Assembly (NCBI GenBank): GCA_944326495.1
Contig: CALVEE010000031.1
Coordinates: 1 to 12,682, forward strand
Length of the DNA stretch: 12,682 bases
From: Candidatus Gastranaerophilales bacterium
Lineage (GTDB): Bacteria > Cyanobacteriota > Vampirovibrionia > Gastranaerophilales > Gastranaerophilaceae
Direction of reading: 5' to 3'
Shown here: piece after piece, positions 12,208-12,682 of the stretch
Numbering within the stretch: the stretch's first letter is position 1
How the letters are laid out: each line of letters starts with the position of its first letter
Position numbers and translations under genes: made by a program
Notes under the pieces: generated by a model
The model's input: only the letters and a program-made list of their open reading frames with translations
Told to the model about the DNA's origin: nothing
Database searches by the model: none

Positions 12208-12425
12208 CCCTAACGGGAAAGCACCCATCCTAACCTTGTCTTGGATTTGCTCCACGCTCACAGAGCTTCACCTTTAAGCCTCACGGCTTAGCCGGTTCAG
12301 TCTGTTCGCTATCCGGACTTACGTCCGTCCGCAAATCCGCTCCCTCACTAGGGAAGGAACGCTATACACTTGGCGCTCCCCCTCCCTTATGAGGGAGGGC
12401 TGGGGTGGGTGCTGACCCGTTAGGG
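12208..12425. mobile_element. Palindromic repeat family B, most complete copy B2 (MITE-like)
   Basis: A 218-bp noncoding element with extended terminal inverted repeats: CCCTAACGGG (12208-12217) plus AGCACCCA (12220-12227) at the left, TGGGTGCT (12406-12413) plus CCCGTTAGGG (12416-12425) at the right, each pair separated by 2 nt. The inside carries a GCTCACAGAGC block, TAAGCCTCACGGCTTA and GTCCGTCCGCAAATCCGC shared with B1. No transposase. A minus-strand open frame through it is an artefact of the repeat. Confidence 0.75.
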
Positions 12426-12549
12426 GTTTTGTCAGCTGTGCATACCTTCTTGACAATAACAACAAATGACGATATACTTGGAAGCCTATCCGCCGGTTGG
12501 TTGAAATTTTCTCCGGAGAGCAAGTTTTTACTTTACACTTATTAATAAT

Positions 12550-12578
12550 TTGAAAAGATTTTTTGGTTAGGTTATTAT
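12550..12578 (+). promoter_or_regulatory. Sigma-70-type promoter for the gene at the window end
   Basis: TTGAAA (12550-12555), a 17-bp spacer and TATTAT (12573-12578) stand 30 bp before the ATG at 12609, and GGGGAG (12600-12605) serves as ribosome binding site with a short 3-nt spacing. Confidence 0.55.
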
Positions 12579-12608
12579 TAATATTGAATAATTGTGCGCG
12601 GGGAGTAC

Positions 12609-12682
12609 ATGGAAAATAATTATTTTTCACTACTGGCTAATGATGTAAAAAAATTATGGAGCGGTTTAGACGGCAACCAGAA
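12609..12682 (+). CDS. Unrecognised protein, N-terminal fragment (runs off the window)
   Basis: An open frame begins at ATG 12609 and stays open to the window edge, giving MENNYFSLLANDVKKLWSGL and a few more residues (DGNQ). The fragment is too short to place in a family and has no signal peptide or membrane segment. Support comes from the promoter at 12550-12578 and the GGGGAG sequence just before the ATG. It is the first gene after 1.2 kb of repeat DNA. Confidence 0.55.
   Translation, partial: MENNYFSLLANDVKKLWSGLDGNQ

Noticed and set aside
9597..12425. CRISPR array among the repeated palindromes
   Set aside because: Repeats are few, unevenly spaced, in both orientations and much longer than CRISPR repeats, with no cas genes nearby.
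12319..12630. Minus-strand open frame of 103 codons across repeat B2
   Set aside because: Most of it is repeat DNA, it opposes the promoter and start of the gene at 12609, and the product resembles no protein.

Overview
The window looks like AT-rich chromosomal DNA from an uncultured gut-type bacterium. My best guess is a Gastranaerophilales/Melainabacteria relative (class Vampirovibrionia). The main reason is the pilin N-terminus of the gene at 10119-11420 (KKAFTLAEVLITLGIIGVIA), a style very common in that group, together with a second pilin-signal protein and many short palindromic repeats. This placement is an inference; no rRNA or housekeeping marker is present to confirm it.

Layout. 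1-236: leader with a degenerate 113-bp-period direct repeat. 237-1955 (+): a large surface protein that joins a type IV prepilin signal, a YadA-like trimeric adhesin head and a C-terminal S74 intramolecular chaperone; two hairpins (1984-2057) follow it. 2133-2354: a copy of palindromic repeat family B. 2380-2738 (+): a DUF1653 gene overlapping a 50-residue small ORF. 2739-7516 (-): six tightly packed genes, read from right to left as ketosynthase, dehydratase, ketoreductase, ketosynthase, PHP phosphoesterase and deoxyinosine-DNA glycosylase. 7545-9356 (+): a divergent operon encoding a chain-length-factor-like ketosynthase half, a PlsC-type acyltransferase and two acyl carrier proteins. 9357-10118: no intact gene, but an inverted repeat, a 199-bp MITE-like element (family E) and an orphan SecA-type SEC-C zinc motif. 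10119-11420 (-): a 433-residue Cys-rich pilin-like protein. 11421-12608: gene-free DNA made largely of rearranged copies of repeat families E and B. 12609-end (+): the start of an unrecognised gene with a good promoter and ribosome binding site.

How the genes fit together. The two divergent operons form a compact type II ketosynthase pathway. The order KS-DH-KR-KS on one side and CLF-acyltransferase-ACP-ACP on the other matches, as I remember it, the apeO-P-Q-R and apeC-D-E-F blocks of aryl polyene clusters. The starter-unit ligase, second dehydratase, glycosyltransferase, methyltransferase and export genes of those clusters are absent here. A plausible reading is that a KS:CLF pair extends an ACP-bound chain, the reductase and dehydratase leave double bonds, and the acyltransferase puts the polyunsaturated chain on a lipid. 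The product is unknown. The two starts lie only 28 bp apart and their -10 boxes overlap.

Repeat biology is the second theme. In both families E and B, an internal segment bounded by GC-rich palindromes appears in opposite orientations relative to its flanks in different copies. A third theme is that several genes have TATAAT only 6-7 nt before the ATG and no Shine-Dalgarno sequence, which suggests leaderless transcripts.
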